A stretch of DNA of 61,267 bases from a virus, in IMG/VR virus record IMGVR_UViG_3300029915_000027, positions 1 through 61,267 of that record; one strand, written 5' to 3'. The position numbers were made by a program, and so were the translations under genes. Positions 59,048-61,267 of the stretch are shown here, one piece after another. Each line of letters opens with the position of its first letter. Position 1 is the stretch's first letter. The notes beneath the pieces were generated by a model that had not been told where the DNA came from, searched no databases, and saw only the letters and a program-made list of their open reading frames with translations.

Positions 59048-61267
59048 CTACTTACTATCTTTCTCAAGAAAAGAATTTGATACTATTTTAAGCTGCGGCC
59101 TACCAAGTCCTCTAACAGTACGATCATCTAAAGCAGTGATAACAATTCCTTCACGAACGTGGTTTGCCCCCGTTGCACTCTTACCGTCTACTATACCCTT
59201 AATAACATCGTAGTCGTAAGGTCCGTCATAGAGAACAGGAACGAAACGTCCTCCGTAGTTGTCTATAAGATGCCATGCTATATTTTTAGGTTCCCATTCA
59301 CCCTTTGGTGTCCTAACATCAAAAGCAAAAAATTGAATCTTTCCTTTTTGATTAGGACTAGTTATATAATCAAAACCGCCTTGCGTAGGTGTAATTTCAC
59401 CCCAAAGCACATAACCGGGATTGTTCCTACAAAACTCTCCAATCCAAGGGTTGTCAACTAATGCTCGTCTCCATGCACAATTACTATCAGCCGCTTTCCA
59501 AAGGTTACGGCTTCCAGCGTATTGCGCACCGTCAAGATATAGATACCTAGCGTTCGAGTTGTGTACAAGAATGTTATTAGCAAAGTAGTTATGTGTTTCT
59601 GTTTCTAAATCATACTTCTTAGAGGTTATTGTAGGAGCGCTTTCTATACTTGTAATAGAAACTGATACTAACTCTGGTTTATAAACAGATTCAGTGTTTG
59701 GTAACCATCCTTCCCCTCCTCTGTAGCGTTCAGGCAGTTTCCTTTGCATACATTTTGGTATATAAGGAGCAATTAATAAAAACAATCGTTCTGCGTTTTC
59801 AGTATTTAACACAATTCTATTATAATCGTGTTGTGACACTTCAGCTTCTACGCCTAACCTTGCTAACGCTTTAATTAAAATAGTACAACTTTTATAGTCG
59901 AATCCGCAAGTAGCGAAAGATGCTCGGTCTTCTTGCCCATCACTATGACATAGGCTACCATCATCCATATACCAAAAAGCTAGAGACAATGGTGTTAATT
60001 CACTTTCTACCCAAAAAGGAACTTGTTTCTTGTCTCCTTCATAAAAACATTCAAATTCTTGTTTAAGATAGCCCGTTCCTATAGAACTTCCTCTAAACAT
60101 ATTAGTTCCGTAGCCACTAACATAATTATCGGTTCTATGATTTGCTAAGTTCCCTAATCCTTTTAAAGTCCAGTTTAGGTAATCTTTGTCTTTTTCCCTA
60201 TGCCCGAAGTGAAGTGCAGAGGTACTAACTGCTGTTGCAAGATGCCCATCTCCTAACAGTTTCCCTAAAACTACTTGGTATTGAACGGGCGTTAGACTTA
60301 AATCAGTTCTAAGTGTTAGTACATGTTCGCCTATACTAAGGCTTTTTGCTTCTACAAATTCTTGCTTTTCAACTACCCAAAACTTATGCTCAGGTGTGCA
60401 GTATACTGCGAAGAAACTGTTACCTCGTCCTGCCAATCCTTCACGTTTACCGGACACACGCAACCATTGTTCTGTCTTTCCGTTGTTGTATGTTTTAACA
60501 ACCTTGCTAGAGGATACACTTCCTGCTTTATTTACTCCTGTAACAACATCTCCTATTTCTATATCTCTTATAAACTTTCTAGTCCCATTTGCCATTCTAA
60601 CTTTGGTTGAGCCTATTACACATCCATGTATCTTCTCTGTCACAAAGACATGTTCGCCGTCCTTAAACACGTTAGGATAATTCTTAAACCCCTCTACATC
60701 GTATGTTGGTACATGAAAACTAACGGTTTCTGAAAAGTTCTTCTCGTCCCTTCGTAGACGTAATTTATGAAGCAGAAAGAAAAACCAACCCTTCAACGTA
60801 GTAGGATACTTACGTTTTAGTTTAGGAGCACCTTTTATTACCTTTTCGTTATCGCCAGTGCTACCGCGTCCAGTATCAGGGTCGTAGTGAGTGATACCGA
60901 GGAGGTCTGATACGTCTGTTCCAACAGGATAGTCTGACTCTACAAAATGATTTGTTAGTACACTATCAAGTAATTGTGGAAAATCAAACACTGGTAATAG
61001 CAACCCCTCAGACCATTCCTTACGAAACTTCCTAACAGTAATGCGTAAATACTTAGTCGGTACTACTCCATTAATATCTTCATGACCTTCCCATAAAAAC
61101 TTAAAAGTCTCACTTTTAGGTACTATGCTATCCGGCTGGATATAAACCCCTAAATCGCCTACTTTAAACTGGCCCTTACGAGTAACTACTTGAAAACCTC
61201 CGATAGGAATTATTTCAAGATTATCCGCGTTAGTATGCGGTAAGATTTCCTCAATGCGTATGACATT
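59048..61267 (-). CDS. RNA ligase (Rnl5-like, OB domain) with intein, 5' end beyond the window
   Basis: The frame runs to the right edge (739 residues visible), so the start lies outside; a TTG at 61003 is internal. The N-part (VIRIEEILPHTNADNLEIIP, then GGFQVV and KGQFKVGDLG) is an OB-like domain as in the DRB0094/Rnl5 ligase family. The adenylation motif KIHG-SNA is split by the intein after Gly. Later motifs FFAFD, EGIVI and LKIV complete the nucleotidyltransferase core. It seals RNA ends, possibly in repair of host-cleaved tRNA. Confidence 0.85.
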   Translation of the reverse strand, partial: NVIRIEEILPHTNADNLEIIPIGGFQVVTRKGQFKVGDLGVYIQPDSIVPKSETFKFLWEGHEDINGVVPTKYLRITVRKFRKEWSEGLLLPVFDFPQLLDSVLTNHFVESDYPVGTDVSDLLGITHYDPDTGRGSTGDNEKVIKGAPKLKRKYPTTLKGWFFFLLHKLRLRRDEKNFSETVSFHVPTYDVEGFKNYPNVFKDGEHVFVTEKIHGCVIGSTKVRMANGTRKFIRDIEIGDVVTGVNKAGSVSSSKVVKTYNNGKTEQWLRVSGKREGLAGRGNSFFAVYCTPEHKFWVVEKQEFVEAKSLSIGEHVLTLRTDLSLTPVQYQVVLGKLLGDGHLATAVSTSALHFGHREKDKDYLNWTLKGLGNLANHRTDNYVSGYGTNMFRGSSIGTGYLKQEFECFYEGDKKQVPFWVESELTPLSLAFWYMDDGSLCHSDGQEDRASFATCGFDYKSCTILIKALARLGVEAEVSQHDYNRIVLNTENAERLFLLIAPYIPKCMQRKLPERYRGGEGWLPNTESVYKPELVSVSITSIESAPTITSKKYDLETETHNYFANNILVHNSNARYLYLDGAQYAGSRNLWKAADSNCAWRRALVDNPWIGEFCRNNPGYVLWGEITPTQGGFDYITSPNQKGKIQFFAFDVRTPKGEWEPKNIAWHLIDNYGGRFVPVLYDGPYDYDVIKGIVDGKSATGANHVREGIVITALDDRTVRGLGRPQLKIVSNSFLEKDSK
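59558..60622 (-). other. intein with LAGLIDADG endonuclease in the RNA ligase
   Basis: 355 residues. It begins with Cys1 (CVIGSTKVRM), has block B T-P-E-H (YCTPEHKFWV), two LAGLIDADG-like helices (LGKLLGDGHLA and LAFWYMDDGSL), and ends in block F/G YDLETETHNYFANNILVHN with the next extein residue Ser. These are the residues needed for protein splicing (Cys1, His-Asn, +1 Ser). Removal joins KIHG to SNAR, restoring motif I. Confidence 0.92.

Noticed and set aside
1-61267. CRISPR arrays, insertion sequences, integrase or attachment sites
   Set aside because: I saw no regularly spaced direct repeats, transposase or recombinase frames, or tRNA-fragment duplications. The mobile parts are introns, an intein and HNH genes.

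Overview
The window is one contiguous piece of a tailed double-stranded DNA phage genome. It holds terminase, portal, scaffold, major capsid protein, a short-tail (podovirus-like) virion module, lysis genes and a replication module. I see no integrase, excisionase or CI-like repressor, so a lytic lifestyle is likely. The DNA is AT-leaning. Promoters match bacterial sigma-70 consensus closely (TTGACA, 17 bp, TATAAT). Four fibre-like proteins carry Sec signal peptides ending in an AQ-type cleavage site, which points to a Gram-negative, possibly soil-type host. Acidobacteriota is my guess only. The class II ribonucleotide reductase depends on adenosylcobalamin.

Layout. Positions 1-3488 (minus strand) carry the 5'-truncated end of an operon: family A DNA polymerase, an HExxH protein and an unknown protein. 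A divergent promoter pair at 3660-3721 drives this operon leftward and RNase H rightward. Positions 4181-5043 have no gene but have a consensus promoter, many hairpins and a strong terminator, and look like a large structured non-coding RNA of about 700 nt. From 5044 to 9848 come a JAMM metalloprotease, small genes, tRNA-Ala and tRNA-Pro, a secreted beta-helix protein and a dual-specificity-type phosphatase. From 9863 to 22705 comes the head module: TerL, portal, scaffold-like protein, a GNAT enzyme, a major capsid gene broken by two group I introns (one with a LAGLIDADG and one with an HNH endonuclease) and decoration-type proteins. From 22721 to 46530 come tail and fibre proteins, including a GDSL-hydrolase fibre of 1728 residues, a nozzle-like protein, and internal ejection proteins with a lytic transglycosylase. 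From 46575 to 50334 come a wall hydrolase, membrane proteins, a metallophosphoesterase and small genes, followed by tRNA-Thr and tRNA-His. The rightward run ends with ribonucleotide reductase at a bidirectional terminator (52341-52370).

Positions 52348-61267 are on the minus strand and form a compact, overlapping replication and nucleotide operon entering from the right edge: an RNA ligase (running off the window) interrupted by an intein at its adenylation motif, a T7-type primase-helicase, a kinase-like protein, endonuclease VII, RecA, a T4-type lysozyme, a MazG-like pyrophosphohydrolase and small unknowns. Two of the small genes use TTG starts.

Together the genes provide replication (Pol A, primase-helicase, RecA, RNase H, endonuclease VII), precursor supply (RNR, MazG-like and dATP/dGTP-diphosphohydrolase-like proteins), virion assembly, DNA ejection through the envelope, and lysis. 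The most unusual features are the candidate giant RNA, the doubly split capsid gene, the intein-split RNA ligase, and fibre proteins with export signals.
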